Positions 44,050 to 56,431 of a DNA stretch of 64,000 nt are shown in pieces. Position numbers and translations under genes: made by a program. The stretch lies in the NCBI GenBank assembly GCA_005656395.1, contig SRSI01000068.1, positions 1,105,328 through 1,169,327 of the forward strand. The letters are read 5' to 3'. Position 1 is the stretch's first letter, and each line of letters opens with the position of its first letter. The DNA is from Strongyloides papillosus (taxonomy: Eukaryota; Nematoda; Chromadorea; Rhabditida; Strongyloididae). The notes under the pieces are model-generated. The model was not told the origin of the DNA. It was given only the letters and a program-made list of their open reading frames with translations, and did no database searches.

Positions 44050-47000
44050 CATTTTTTATAGATAATTATATTCTATTTATGAGAAGGTTAACATAATTTA
44101 AATAAATTGAAAGTTATTAAACAAACTCGTTGAGCTTTTAATATGACGTAAAGTTTGATTTAAATTTCAATCGGCACAATATGAAAGATTAAAAATTTTT
44201 ATGATTATTACAGGGTTTTGTTCATAATTATTTTATTTTTTTTGTTATAATAAAAATTTTATTCAAATCAGCTTATATTTTTGTTTATTTATTAATTTTT
44301 AGGTTTGTAAATTTTAGATTATTTGTTGTTTAAAACTGAATAGACAACTATGCCTAATATTATAATTTTTTTTACATAGAATTTATAAAAATATTAACCA
44401 GCTAAAATACACATAAAACTACAGTTATTAAGTATTTTATGTAAATCGCGTTTTTTGAGAAACTAGAATATGTTAAGATGAAAGAAAATTGAAGATCTAT
44501 TTTTTATATGTTAAAACGGTATCTTGGAAAAAATACAAACTTCATATTTCACTCTGCGATTTTTTTGAAATCAGAAAATTTTCAACCATGATCAAGTAAT
44601 TAAAAAATTATTTGCATTAATATAATAACATGTATCACCCTTTACCGTTTTTGAATAATTTTTATTTACCAATGTAGGTTTAAATATTGAATCAAAAACT
44701 TATGTTTTTGTTACTTCAATATACTTCTATACCTATATTCAATATTGGCACATGGAAAAGAAAAAAATGTATTTTCATTGTTTTTTTATCAGTTTATTTA
44801 TATAAAGATAGCACTGTCTTAAACATTTAATTATTTATTACTTTTACTTAAATCGCGCCATTTAAAAACTCCTATTTTTATATGATCATATCTTTGTATT
44901 TAATATTCGAAGTGAAAATATGACATTTTCATTTTTAATGTTACCATTAAATAATTATTCATTATATTTCAATAATTAAGAAGGCACAACTTTTATATAA
45001 TTGAACTGGTAGTAAAACAATAAAAATTTATTTTCTTTCTTTTCTAAGGGTTTGTATTGAATATAAGTATAAACTTTATTGAAGTAACAAAAACTTATGT
45101 TTTGATTCAGTTATATATTTTCGCACTTTTTCGTGGGAAAAGAATTATTTTTTACAAATTTTTGTTAAGATAAATTATTAATATTGTAAATAGTTGAATC
45201 AATAGATCAATAATACATTTTCTAAGTCATATTGTTTAATAATTTTTAAATTTTTCAAGCAAACATTTTTTAAATATGAAATAAACGATTTAAAATTAGA
45301 AAAAATCCATCCACAATTATATTAATAAGATCACAATGTTGGTGCTTTTAAAATTATTCATTAATTAAGATTTAGGCCTGTAGAAAATCAGAAAACTTTT
45401 ATCTGATATTTAAGTTGATTTTGGTAACCGCATCGTCAATTTTATTAACTACTGTTTCCTTGTGATTTTACTGTGGTGTTATCATGTTTTATTTAGTATT
45501 GTATTTTCAGTTTGGTGTAAGTTATAGGTAAATTAGGAATCTTGTACTACGAGAAGTTTGAGACATATATAGATAGTAATTACTAAATTAGTAAGTTATA
45601 CTAATAAATTGTAATAAGTTACATCCCAAATAGCCACTTTTATACGATTTCTATTGTAATTAATTATATTGAGAAAAACACGTTTATTAGTCTATCTCGG
45701 CGTTTTTGGATGGGTTCAATATACTCAAAAACAATATATCCAGCAAAAAAAATATTTTTCTAAATGTTAATATATCAAATGCGAGGTTATACATTCAAAA
45801 AGAAATACAATTTGGATATTTCAATGTAAAATGTTTAAAAAACGTTCTACGTATGAAAAAATAATAACATGTTCAAATTTTAAAATATATAGCGACAACG
45901 ATATGATTATTTTAAAGAATAATATAAATCGCTGCATAAGTAAATATTTTCGCAATATTTTGTTTGATTTAGGATAAAACTAGAAAAGCATACGTGTGAA
46001 AATTAAAAAATAATATACATATTTTAAAAACGTTTTTTCGTTTCCCAAAACAAATCACTGCAATTAAATTATAAAGTCCAGTAAAATCATTCTTTAAAAT
46101 CCTTTTCACTATTATTTATTATTCTTATTAACATTTTATGTAAACGTAATTTGATATTTAATTTGTAAATATAATTTTAGTAATACGTAAATTCAAACTA
46201 TGTATGACATGTTAATCATTTTTTGTTTCATGTAATTGTTTTTCAAGAAATACTTGCTTAATTTTCACAATCTATATATCATTATTAAAATTAAATAAGG
46301 TTATAATTGTCGTTCTTATTTTTAAATATAAAAGTCTATGTAAAATATACCGACCTTTTGATAAAGAGTAATGCTTTATTAATAATATTATTTTGCATAT
46401 TAATTGAAATATTTTATTTGTGTTGTCTAAATTTACTTAGGAATGAACTCAATATTTATTTTTCTTTCATTATGTTAATTATTTTACAAAAATTAGTCAT
46501 TAATTTTACAATGTTAAATAAATGAGTAAGCCAGATTGTATCTTAAATAAATTTGTATATTTTCAACTAACAAAAGAAAGTTTTAAACATTTTAATTGAC
46601 ATGATTTTTATAAAATTATTTTGCGATAACTTTTAAATATTTATGATAAAAAATTTATGAAAAAACGTCACTACTTTATAGTGATATAATATAAATAAAG
46701 CAAATGCTAGAAAGATTTGAATAAATTATTCTAAATTTATTGAAATAAAGATAGGATGGAAAGGGGAGATACTATAAAAGTTTTTCATCTATGCTTTTCT
46801 ATTTTCTTATAATTTTTTACTTTTTTTGCACTTAAAAATCATTATTTTAAAGCTATTATTTAGCTTCATCAAATATCAATAAATAAATTATGAAATCGCC
46901 ACTTTATGGAAGTTAAAGTATATATTTCTTAGCTTCATTTCATAAAAAGGTAAGAATTCTAGAAAAATGAAAATATTCAAAACAACTCGACACTTGTGTT

Positions 47001-47391
47001 TTAAAAAATGTGCAATTCTTGGGTTAAACTTAAATTTTCCTTACAAAAATATTTTGTTATAATAATTCAATGCATGTGTATCAAATCATTTGTTTGAGCT
47101 TATAAATTTATCAAAAATTAGTTTAATAATAAAACACCAATTATTTAATTTTGTTGTATTTCATACTTGTTTCAATATTGAAATACGAATGTTTGACGTT
47201 GACTTAGTGACTGATATATTAAAAATGGAAATATACCAGAAATTAAAGTTTAAAATTCAATTTATCAGTATACATAAATTGAAAATTTTTTATTATTTTG
47301 TAATTTGTTTTTCCAGATTCAATATAAAAATAAGATTTACAAAGCAAGTTAATTTTTTTAAAAACATCAGTAAGAAGATTAAAGAGATTAT
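44050..47391. other. 3.3-kb AT-rich spacer with one inverted repeat
   Basis: No gene seen. The segments 44688-44745 and 45048-45118 are imperfect inverted copies (GAATCAAAAACTTATG... and its complement, about 60 bp each, about 300 bp apart) and suggest a decayed foldback or MITE element. The remaining DNA, including the hydrophobic frames at 46307-46525 and 47090-47395, looks non-coding. Confidence 0.4.
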
Positions 47392-48675
47392 TTAATCTTT
47401 TTTTTCATCTATTTCTTGATAAGTTAAATTAAATGAATGATTATCTTTTTTTCCATACCACAAAACAAGAACTGAAGTTCCTTCAGAAGTAACAATTATT
47501 GGAGTCTTTGTATTGCCACATATATTCAGACCGGTAACAGATGTGTCATTCTTATGTTTGATTTCTAGTGCCATTTTTTGAAAGCAATATAAATATTCTT
47601 TAGGATCAGGGGGTGTATTAGCAGTTATATTTTGGACTGTTATCTTTAATCTTTTGTCAGGATTAGATTTAATCTGATATGTGCATTCCATAATTCCAGT
47701 TTTTGTTAAAACTTGTTCACTTTTAGTTGCATTAATAGTTTGATTGCCACATAGTGCAGTATTTGACTGTGGTTTCAAAATTTCACATGTATCTCCAGCA
47801 AAGCCGTGCGGGCATTTACATTGCCTGCAGCTTCTTGAATCTACGTATCCATGATTTTTACAGTCTGGTTTTGGTGTAGTATTTTTACAGGTTTTATTAC
47901 AATAAAAAAAGTTTATCAATTTGATATCATTGAAGGTAAAGTTATTTTGTTGACCTATTGTATTGTTATAATTTTCGTCTAGTGGCACAACTGTTGCCTG
48001 TCCATTAGAACTGAATGCTTTAAGGTTGTAGTGCATAAGAGACCCTAAATCGTATTTTACACTAAAGTTTTGAGCATTATGAATTGGATTATATGCAAAG
48101 TTATATCTAAGATAATCGTAAACATTCCTTCTCCATATTTTCACAAAACTATCTCTATCTCTTCTTGATTGTTCATGATATAAACCTAACGAATGAAATA
48201 TTTCATGAAGAACACTCCCAATTTTATTTGAACAGTTTACAGTAAGAGAAATTGATTGCGGCCTTCGATATCTCCTCATTCCAACATATGAATGGCATGA
48301 AGAGTGATGTTTTTTAAAATTTATTCCTCTTTTGATTCTTATGTGATTGTTTGATTCATTAAAGGTAACACAAGTCTCCTCTTCAACTACCTTGATTGCT
48401 TGTTTTATAACAGATACATTTAATTTTTGACTGATATGATATTTAATTGGTAAAACCCACTTTGATCTTTTATATCTTATTATACTTTTTTTTATTCTAT
48501 AATTATCATCTAGTTCATTATTTGTAGTGATTTTTACAGATGACATAGAATTATTATTTTTTAAAGTATAAAAGCTATAAATAAAATTCTTAGATATGTT
48601 TTAAAGATAAAAATCAACAATTAAATAAAAACTTACAATTTTAGAAAAAATAAAAATTACTAAAAAAATACACAT
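47392..48675 (-). CDS. astacin-family zinc metalloprotease with EGF and CUB domains, copy 1
   Basis: The large frame 47392-48588 is complete for the enzyme. I infer a first exon 48675-48637 (MCIFLVIFIFSKI, a signal-peptide core) spliced over a 48-bp intron (GTAAGT...ATCTAAG), for 411 residues. A dibasic RYKR site precedes the mature domain (SKWVLPIKYH). The zinc site HEIFHSLGLYHE (about 141-152) is followed by QSRRDRD and the Met-turn SLMHY (Met198), so all astacin residues are present. Then come an EGF-like module (CKNHGY...CPHGFAGDTC) and a CUB-like domain to the end; several N-glycosylation sites. A secreted endopeptidase. Astacins are the hallmark expanded family of Strongyloides and are linked to skin penetration and life in the gut; which stage uses this one cannot be told. 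The first exon is the uncertain part. Confidence 0.85.
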
Positions 48676-49689
48676 ATTAGTGAAATTAAAAAAAAACTAT
48701 TTTATTTCCTATTTAAATTACTTTCAAATATTTACAAATTAAATTTTAAGTATTTTAAAAAGTAAAATGTCTTGAAAATAAAAGTACTATAATGTAATAA
48801 TTAAAAATAGTTTATTTTACTTTTAAAAATGATTAATTTCAATTATAAAATATAAACGAATTTTTTTGTTTTCAAAAAAGGATAGCTTTATATAAACTTT
48901 AAATTTTTCAAATATTTAGTAACAATTAAACAAAAATTTTTATGCATTAAAAATTATTTAAATTTAAAAATAATCTGTATTTTAAAATTAAAAAATTTTT
49001 ATAATATGTGTTAATATAATATGCTATTATATTTTATGATTACTACAAAAAAGCACGTACGTGGAAAAATTAATGAAACATTGTAATAAATGTATTAAAA
49101 AATTAGACTTGATTAAAATTAAATGGTATAAAATAATATTACTTTATGAATACCTAACAAACTTGATTACAGTTAATTCTCAAGTGAATGTAAATAAATT
49201 AACTAAAATATTTTATTACTTTTGATGGGATTTTTTATATATTATTATTCATTAACTTAGTACGGATATTTCTATGTTTAATATAGCTATAGTAAATTTT
49301 TATGTTTGATGTTTATTTTTAACATTTTTTTAATATTAAAAAAATCTGGTATAAATATTTTACTACAAAATATTGAAATCTTAGCATTTTGACAATTGGG
49401 TTGTGCATACATTCTTTTTTACTCTCATGGATCATTTAATTAGGAATGTATAACATAATTCAAGGTGTCAAAAAGTTTATTTGCCTTTTTTGTCTTTTCA
49501 GATAAAAATTTTGGTCTCTAAGTCAAATTCATTTAGATTTTAACAATATTTGATATATTATTATAAATTTTTTTCATTAACTTTCTTTACTATTCAATTT
49601 ACTCACCAAAAGGATGTATAATAATTGATGTTTCACTCGAATCTTTGTATTTTTTTTCTGATATTTTTTGATAGAAATAGAGGGAAAAT
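48676..49689. other. AT-rich spacer upstream of astacin 1
   Basis: No gene, array or RNA recognised. Confidence 0.4.
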
Positions 49690-50352
49690 GGAATTTGACA
49701 GTCAACTACATTAAATATGCTACATCTTTGTAAAATTTGCTACATATTATGACAATTTGCGACATGTATCTTTCATAACTAATAATTTTTCTCCGACATA
49801 ATTCAAGTATGTTAAACAGTAAAATAATATTATTAAAATAAAGTGAAATTGAATTGGAAAAAGTGACTTTCGCTTGTCCATTGGGTAACAAAAATGGTTT
49901 TTTTTAAGAAACATACATAATATGGGCAAGCGAAAAAGCATTCTTTTTTATTTTTTGATCATTCCATTGGATTCAGTTAACACACGGATACGCACTTTAC
50001 AGCGACCCCTACCCTAATTAAATAAAGAAGGAGACGATGGAAATTAGCTTGCCCGTAGTCACCCATGATCAAGCGAAATGGCATTAAAAAAAAGGATAAA
50101 ACATAAGTAACCATGGACAAGCGAATGTCTACCGTCTGAAAAAAAGATGTCATAAAATGTACAAAGATGGCGAAAATTGGTAAAAAAGATGTCCCAAAAA
50201 TGTACTAAGATGACGCAAATTGGTAAAAAAATGGCACAAAATGTACAAAGATAGCGCAATTTGGTCAAAAAGATGTGCAAATTGTCACAAGATATAGCAA
50301 ATTTTACAAAGATGTAGCATATTTAGTGAATATAACTCTTAAATTCTGGGGG
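49690..50352 (+). mobile_element. foldback-type element, copy 1
   Basis: One end reads GGAATTTGACAGTCAACTAC then ATTAAATATGCTACATC; the other end is the inverse (GATGTAGCATATTTAGTGAA then TATAACTCTTAAATTC). Inside the right end are several ~40-bp repeats of AAAATGTACAAAGATGGCG / AAATTGGTAAAAAAGATG type. The centre (CCATTGGGTAACAAAAATGG, ATGGGCAAGCGAAAAAG, ACCATGGACAAGCGAATG) is shared with copies at 59 kb and 31 kb. No transposase. Confidence 0.75.
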
Positions 50353-50411
50353 TCGATAATGATTCATTAGTAAACAACTGATGGATAATTTGTATAAATT
50401 TTTATTATATA

Positions 50412-51153
50412 CAGTGTAACCTCTAAATAAGAGCCTTGCCGGGACCAAGAAATTTGGTGACTATTAATGGTTTTACTTATTTAGAGGTTATTTAATATAT
50501 CATTAATATTGATGACTAAAATCTAATAATATGTCTAGATATTTACTAGGCAATGTTAAATAAAAAAAAGCCATATAGAGTAAAAAACAAAAAGAAATAA
50601 ATATTAAATATAGTCTAATTTTAATTATTTATTTCTAGGTACATTATTTAAAGTAGCCCGTGATCTTAGATTGAAAACTGCAATTAGTGATATGATTTAC
50701 TATTTTATCTTTTAAACGGGCTATATGAGGAAGAGAATCATCTATTATAGAATTTTTGACATAAGTTCTTAAATTGTATAGACCCCTAATAACTTCATCT
50801 TTTGTTACTTCTTGAGTAATTTTTTCATCACTGTCAGAATTACTGGCTTCATTATTACTAAGATCAGAAGACTTTCAAATATAAATTACCACACGTATTT
50901 TCATTATTCCTAAAATATCAATTTTAGAAAATTTTCCAGTAAATTCATGTCTCTAATTGACTAAGAAACTATTCAGAGGTTAAAATATATGGAGAAATGC
51001 ATGTAATTTTCTTAATTACCATGATTATTTGGAGGTACTTTATTTAGAGGTTTTTTTGTATGGAAATTAAGAAAAAAAATTCAGGACCAGACTTTACGGT
51101 GACTAAGTAGAGGTTTCTCTTATTAAGAGGTTTCTTATTAAGAGGTTACACTG
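50412..51153 (-). mobile_element. pogo/Tigger-type DNA transposon, internally deleted
   Basis: Bounded by TA on both sides (50410-50411 and 51154-51155). Termini are inverted: CAGTGTAACCTCTAAATAAG at the left and the complement of CAGTGTAACCTCTTAATAAG at the right. CAGTG...AACCTCT is the known Tigger/pogo terminal signature. About 742 bp, so most of the transposase is gone; the last part of it remains on the minus strand. Confidence 0.9.
50644..50879 (-). pseudogene. C-terminal remnant of a pogo/Tigger transposase
   Basis: About 78 codons on the minus strand, open up to the stop at 50644-50646. It starts in an acidic Ser/Asn/Asp run (SNNEASNSDSDEK), continues with a helical segment (IRGLYNLRTYVKNSI) and ends QSKITGYFK. 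The C-terminal QxxIxxYF fits a PCNA-interacting PIP box, as known for pogo transposase. The DDE catalytic core and the DNA-binding domain are deleted, so this cannot act alone. Confidence 0.7.
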
Positions 51154-51155
51154 TA

Positions 51156-51989
51156 GTTTGTTTTTATTATTTTTACCATTAAAACACATATGAAATATTT
51201 CTTTTATTTGTATTTTTATTAAATAAAATAATATATATTTGGACTAAATTTATTTTATTATAATTAAAACAAAGTTAAAATGTAGTTAAAAACAGACTGA
51301 CACAGCTGTGGTACAAGAGCAATGAAAGTCTATATCATATCTCAGAATAGTCTAAAATTAACTAATTAGTTAAACCGGCTTTGAGTAAGAACTAAATGTT
51401 CTTTTCATTAGAATTTGGGAAATTGTACCTACGCGCGGTAATTTCCTTTGTCTCTAAAATTATAAATACCTGCAATTTTGAAATGATTACTCATTTATAT
51501 TATTTCTTAATTTTAATATTTTCTTTTATTAATTTATGTGCTCACCTAATGTAATCCTAACTTTTATGTTGTTTTAGATAAGCGTCTTACTCTATCCTAT
51601 TGTCTTAGTGATAATTTGTACTGCTAAATTTAGTATTGTAAAAATAGTAAGTTGTTTTAATTTTATTGTAATACTAACGATTATGTTAGGTGGCCACTAT
51701 TTTGCTTATACTTGTAATAAATTTGGTTAATAAACTTTCCTGTAATAAGGTCTCGTCTCGCGCAAGATTCCAGATAAAAATTATATTTTAAATATAATAC
51801 ATAAAAATTTTACTTTTGCATATTTAACTTTTTAGGACATTTTATAAAATGTAAAATCTTTAAATTCTTTAAATTTTAAATTATTAATTTGTTTCTGTTT
51901 ATCTTTTTTAATATGAAGTATAAAGTTTCAATGAAGAAATTTTAATTAAATAACAATTTTTATTTTATGATAAGAATATTTTATTATTA
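51156..51989. other. spacer, possible solo-LTR-like segment 51298-51772
   Basis: The stretch has a promoter-to-terminator order: TATAAATA near 51463, AATAAA near 51729, then a GC-rich end (GTCTCGTCTCGCGCAAGATT, to 51772), and could start at TG 51300. No flanking target duplication was found, so it is only a possibility. The remainder is AT-rich and unannotated. Confidence 0.25.
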
Positions 51990-53241
51990 TTAAGATAACT
52001 TAGCTTTTTTACTGTTTGTTCTTCTACTAAATTGCTTAAACGTTAATATTAAAACACTATCTGAAGAGTAACCCCTGTAAATTATAAGAGCGGAGTTGGA
52101 CTCTGATTTTAGACTTTTAATTTTCTTGTGTTGTCCACATAAAAGTAAACCAGTATTTCCTTTATCTCTTCTATGTTTTATTTGATTGCTGATATCTTCA
52201 GTGCATATATTTCCTGTTGGTGTATTTGAGAAGTGTACTTGAATCTTTATTTTCTTTCGACGATCTGCCACTATAAAAACATTACATATCATTTTTTTGT
52301 AAAAAAAAAGGTTTTGATTGTAAGATCTAGCTTTAAATTTCGTCGAACCACATGCTAAATCGCTAGAATCGATAACACTACAATCTTCACCAGTATATCC
52401 TGTCGGACAAATACATTTACCACAGGTTTTAAAATCAGGATAACCACTATTTCTGCAGGTAATACCATTGTATTTTTTATTTCTATTTCCATCATCATCA
52501 ACCCAATTACAAGTATTACAATGACATAAATTAATTAATTTAAATTCGTTAAATGTCATGTTTTTTCGTTGTCCCATCATTTTGTTGTATAATTCATGAG
52601 TTTTTGACGTTATAACGTCCTTTTTTTTATCAATAGCAAAATCTGTAGGATGATAGTGCATTAGCGAATAATAATCGTATGAAGTAGAATAATTTTTATA
52701 GTTGTCATAACCCAATATTTGGAAATTATTGCGCTCACTGGTATGAACATTACTTAAATATATTTGAACGTATTTATCTCTATCCCTTCGAGACTGTTCA
52801 TGTATTAAGCCTAAAGCATGTCCTATTTCATGTAAAATATATGGAGAATTATCGTAACAGCCCTTTGTTAGATAAATTACTTGAGGTTTGTTTGGATCAG
52901 CAAGTCCAACATTTGAAGAACAAGCTGAACCTGATTTGAAAATTAAACCTTGTTCATTATTAAATGTTTTTTCTTCTTTTGTAAAGTTAACACATGTATT
53001 TTTTGATATAATTTCAATTGCTTCTTCGACTTTTTTACTATTCACAGGATCTTCGACATAATATTTTATAGGAAATTTCCAAGGCGCATACAAATCTTTA
53101 GATATGTCTCGTTTTTCGCGGTTATAATTTTTGTTGTAAGTACTTTTACATTCTATTATGAAATTTCAGTATAATTCGTCAAAATAAATTATTACCTGTT
53201 CTATCATTAATATAATTTTTACGATCAATTGGAATAGAATA
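51990..53241 (-). CDS. astacin-family zinc metalloprotease with EGF and CUB domains, copy 2
   Basis: The main exon runs from 53152 to 51990; the frame extends beyond the apparent start at 53093 (a TTG) through a prosegment with an EKR site (NYNREKRDISKDLYAPWKF). A 43-bp intron 53153-53195 (GTAATA...CATAATAG) links to a short exon at 53241-53196 (IPIDRKNYINDRT). A signal-peptide exon was not found upstream, so the start is unresolved. The zinc site HEIGHALGLIHE with QSRRDRD, the Met-turn SLMHY and the EGF-like module (CRNSGYPDFKTCGKCICPTG) are intact, followed by a CUB-like end. About 400 residues. It points the same way as astacin 1 and shares its domain order; about 3.3 kb of transposon-bearing DNA separates them, so they are likely old tandem paralogs. 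Confidence 0.82.
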
Positions 53242-53670
53242 CTTTTAAATGCATTAATATTTATTAGAAAAACGGTACTTTTCCGTTTTGGTATGGCCAT
53301 TTCTAGATTTGAGTTTTAATAGTAAAAAAAAGATTACATTTCGTTAGATATATCACGTCGTCAGTGTCATTAAAATAATAACATAGTAAGAATTAGTATT
53401 CCAAAGGACCCAACTAAAAAGAAAATGATCCTCAGAACACGCCAAATCTCGGATCGTGCTAAGATAAAGGTCATGGGAAATCGAATAAATAAAATTTAAT
53501 TCATTTTAAATCATATTATAATTTGTTTCATTCATTTTTTTATATCACTATTTTATTATTAATTGTTATAATTTTAGTTCTATTTTTTTTTACTCAATAA
53601 AGTCTACATTAATATTGCGTAGGAGCTTCGCCACGGATCTTTTTTTCTACGGCAATTAAAAATAATTTAA
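53242..53670. other. spacer, possibly retroelement-derived
   Basis: No frame. An AATAAAGTCTACATTAATAT stretch followed by GGAGCTTCGCCACGG (53628-53637 region) resembles an LTR 3' part. Beyond the MITE, CACGGAGCTTGGCAACCG (54056 region) looks related. Speculative. Confidence 0.2.
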
Positions 53671-54033
53671 CCCTTTCACGCCCGGATGACGCATATACGC
53701 GTCATAAACAAAAATGTAAATGTACAGTGGCGATTTGTACATAAGAAAGAATATTTTGGAATAAAGTTTTTTTTGGTAATTTCAAATATTTAAATTAAAA
53801 AAAAGAAGAGAAAAAGAAAGAACTTAAAATAATAAAAGTAAATTAAAAATAAATTTTTTAAAATTTAAAAAATTTTACTTTTAGCTTCATTTTATTTCTT
53901 ATATATTAATTTTTACTAAAGAAACATGTCACCAATTTTTTGTTAACCATTTATTCTATGTAAAAGTTCTCTTTCTCTTTTACACACAGAAAACTGCGTA
54001 ATACAAAGAGAAAAATCTTCGAGCGTGAAAGGG
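53671..54033 (+). mobile_element. piggyBac-like MITE, copy 1
   Basis: 363 bp flanked on both sides by TTAA (53667-53670, 54034-54037). Ends CCCTTTCACGCCCGGATGAC and the inverse GCGTGAAAGGG. Near the left end lies ATGACGCATATACGCGTCAT, a near-perfect palindrome. No coding frame. TTAA target sites with CCCTTT ends are characteristic of the piggyBac superfamily. Confidence 0.88.
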
Positions 54034-56431
54034 TTAACTAACATAAAGGAATACCCACGGAGCTTGGCAACCGTTTATTATTTTACTAACAACATGGTAG
54101 TAACTAGTTAACAAGCTCTTTAAGTTAACTATAAAATTATCATTTTTGTTGTATTTTAGAGTGTAAAAATAAATTGATTGATTCAACATGCTTACTCGTA
54201 GCAAGGTTATTGATAATGAAGTTTCTGGAGCAAATCTAAGACTCCGAATTCATAACTATATGTTAAAATAAAATATTTAATAATAATAATATACTATTTT
54301 CACGTCGATAAGGTGGAAAAAAATTAAAAATTTTATTAAATTTTGAAGTATAAATAATAAATAAAGTATCCCGGTCATTTTTGGTAGTGTATACCTCAAT
54401 CAAGTCACTAATCATTTTGAATTAAATACAAAGAAAAATGATTGTATAGTAAATTTAAGCTATCTTAATGATAATATAATACTCTCTTGGTTATAGTGAG
54501 AAAAATAATCGTAAAAAAATTAAACTAAATTTTGTCAATTTTTTTTGCAAAATTTACTACATCTATATACTTATGGTGAAGTGTGTTGTAGAAATAGTGA
54601 ACCTTTCATTATCACAATGTCCAAGTAGAAATTTTAAGACCCTAATGGCCTTTTTTGAGATACTTACTAAAAAAACTCGATAATGCGTTCTAATAGTTAG
54701 AGACACTAAAAATCAGGCAAACATGAGGCTAAGGATCTTAGCTAATAAAAAATTTGTTTCAAATGTAACTTTATGAACTTTAAAATTAGAGCTTACACCG
54801 CGATAATTTAATAATGTGAAAAGGTCATCAAATAAAGAAAAAAAATACAAAAAGCAGCTAAAAATATGCTAAATATATATTAAGCTAAGTCTATTGTGTG
54901 AAAAATGAACATAGAACATTTTATCTTTAAGTAAGTTTTGCGCGATACAATATCATATTTGCTTTCTGTAGCAAAAATTGATAAAGTCAATTGCTAGTAA
55001 TTAATATAGACGTTCTTATTTAATGTATTGTTTAATAAAAATATATTTTAAACATAATTTAATAACCAAAACACATTTTTGAGTGGTCCTACCGAAACGA
55101 ATAAGTACCAAAAAACTTACTGTTAGTGACATAAAAAGTAGAAAAATAATTATAAAAATCATTGTAGTAAATTCAATTATTTAAATTTTTGTAATTTTAT
55201 TACTCCAATATATGTTAAATTAATTTTTATATTTAAAAGGGTCACTACGTTATGAAGCAACCTTATATCAATGAAAATTATTTAAAATAACTTTAATCAT
55301 TTGTTAAATAGTCCTTTTTATTTTTATTATAACTATTTGAAAATTTTTAGCAAAAATTTATCATAAAAACTAAACATTTTAATTTACTAAACGGCATGCT
55401 TTATAATATACTTTTTATTATATGTAATTAACTTTTGAAAATTCCACACTATGACGTGTAAAACAAATAATACAATTCAATCAGTATTTGAATTATAATT
55501 TTTTTATGTTAATTTCTAAGTCACATATTTTGACCCTTGCCGCAGTGGTATTTTTTTTAATTTATAAAAAATGAATTTGTAGATAATAAAAATTCATAAA
55601 ACTCTTAAAGTCAATGTTTGTACTGAGAATACATAGATTATTTAAATAGTTTTTTTCTTTGAAACAATTTATCTTGAAATTTCAATGTAAAACAATACAC
55701 GAAACGTATATCACCTGGAAGCACGTGATTTTTCCTGTAAAAATATATCAATGAGATATCAAAGTTTCTGATCATTTTGAAGTAATTAAATTAAAACTTA
55801 ATTGCAGAAGTTTTCTATACATTTTTAACCTATAGAGTTAATTTTTAAAAATTATTTTCATTTAAAAATTGTTCTAACGTGAATTACATTTTATACTATA
55901 TTTAAGAAAAAAATTTAAAAAGTACGTTTTGCCGCAACTTCTATAAGATTTAAATGGCTTTTGTGATCAAATAGACAAAAGATGTGTCTTTTATAACGTA
56001 ATGAAGAAAACCGATTACAAGAATTTTAGTTTATAATAACCTAAGTTTTTTTTTAAAAACATCAATTTTTTGGTTATTTATTGTGTCACAAATAATTTCA
56101 CGAGAGTTCATAAAAGTTTTCGGTTTACGAATTATTTGAAAAGAATAACTGGAGAATAAAAGGAAAATCTTGTATTATAATTATCGATTAATAACTTTTT
56201 AATTTATGTACAAAACATTAGCGATATTTTCTTGTAAAAATACTTTCATAGAATACGTTGGAAGACTAAGCAAAGATATTAGAAAAAAGCCCTCAACTGT
56301 TTACTAAAATTAAAAAATCTATCAATTTAAGCTTCGGCCTAGATATAACTTTCTCGAAGTTGTAACTATGGCTTGTTATTATAACATATGCTAAAAAATT
56401 TTATTTAATACACTAAAAGTAAATTGTTTAT
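54034..56431. other. 2.4-kb AT-rich spacer
   Basis: No gene recognised. A short frame 54189-54271 (MLTRSKVIDNEVSGANLRLR...) looks like the start of a retroelement Gag but ends after 27 codons. The remainder is featureless. Confidence 0.3.

Noticed and set aside
46307..47395. Two hydrophobic frames of 72 and 101 residues
   Set aside because: Phe/Ile/Lys/Asn-rich translations of AT-rich DNA without domain or splice context.
50059..50280. 73-residue frame in foldback element copy 1
   Set aside because: Translation of the short terminal tandem repeats; not a gene.
54189..54271. MLTRSKV frame as a retroelement Gag start
   Set aside because: Only 27 codons and no Gag zinc knuckle, protease or polymerase downstream.
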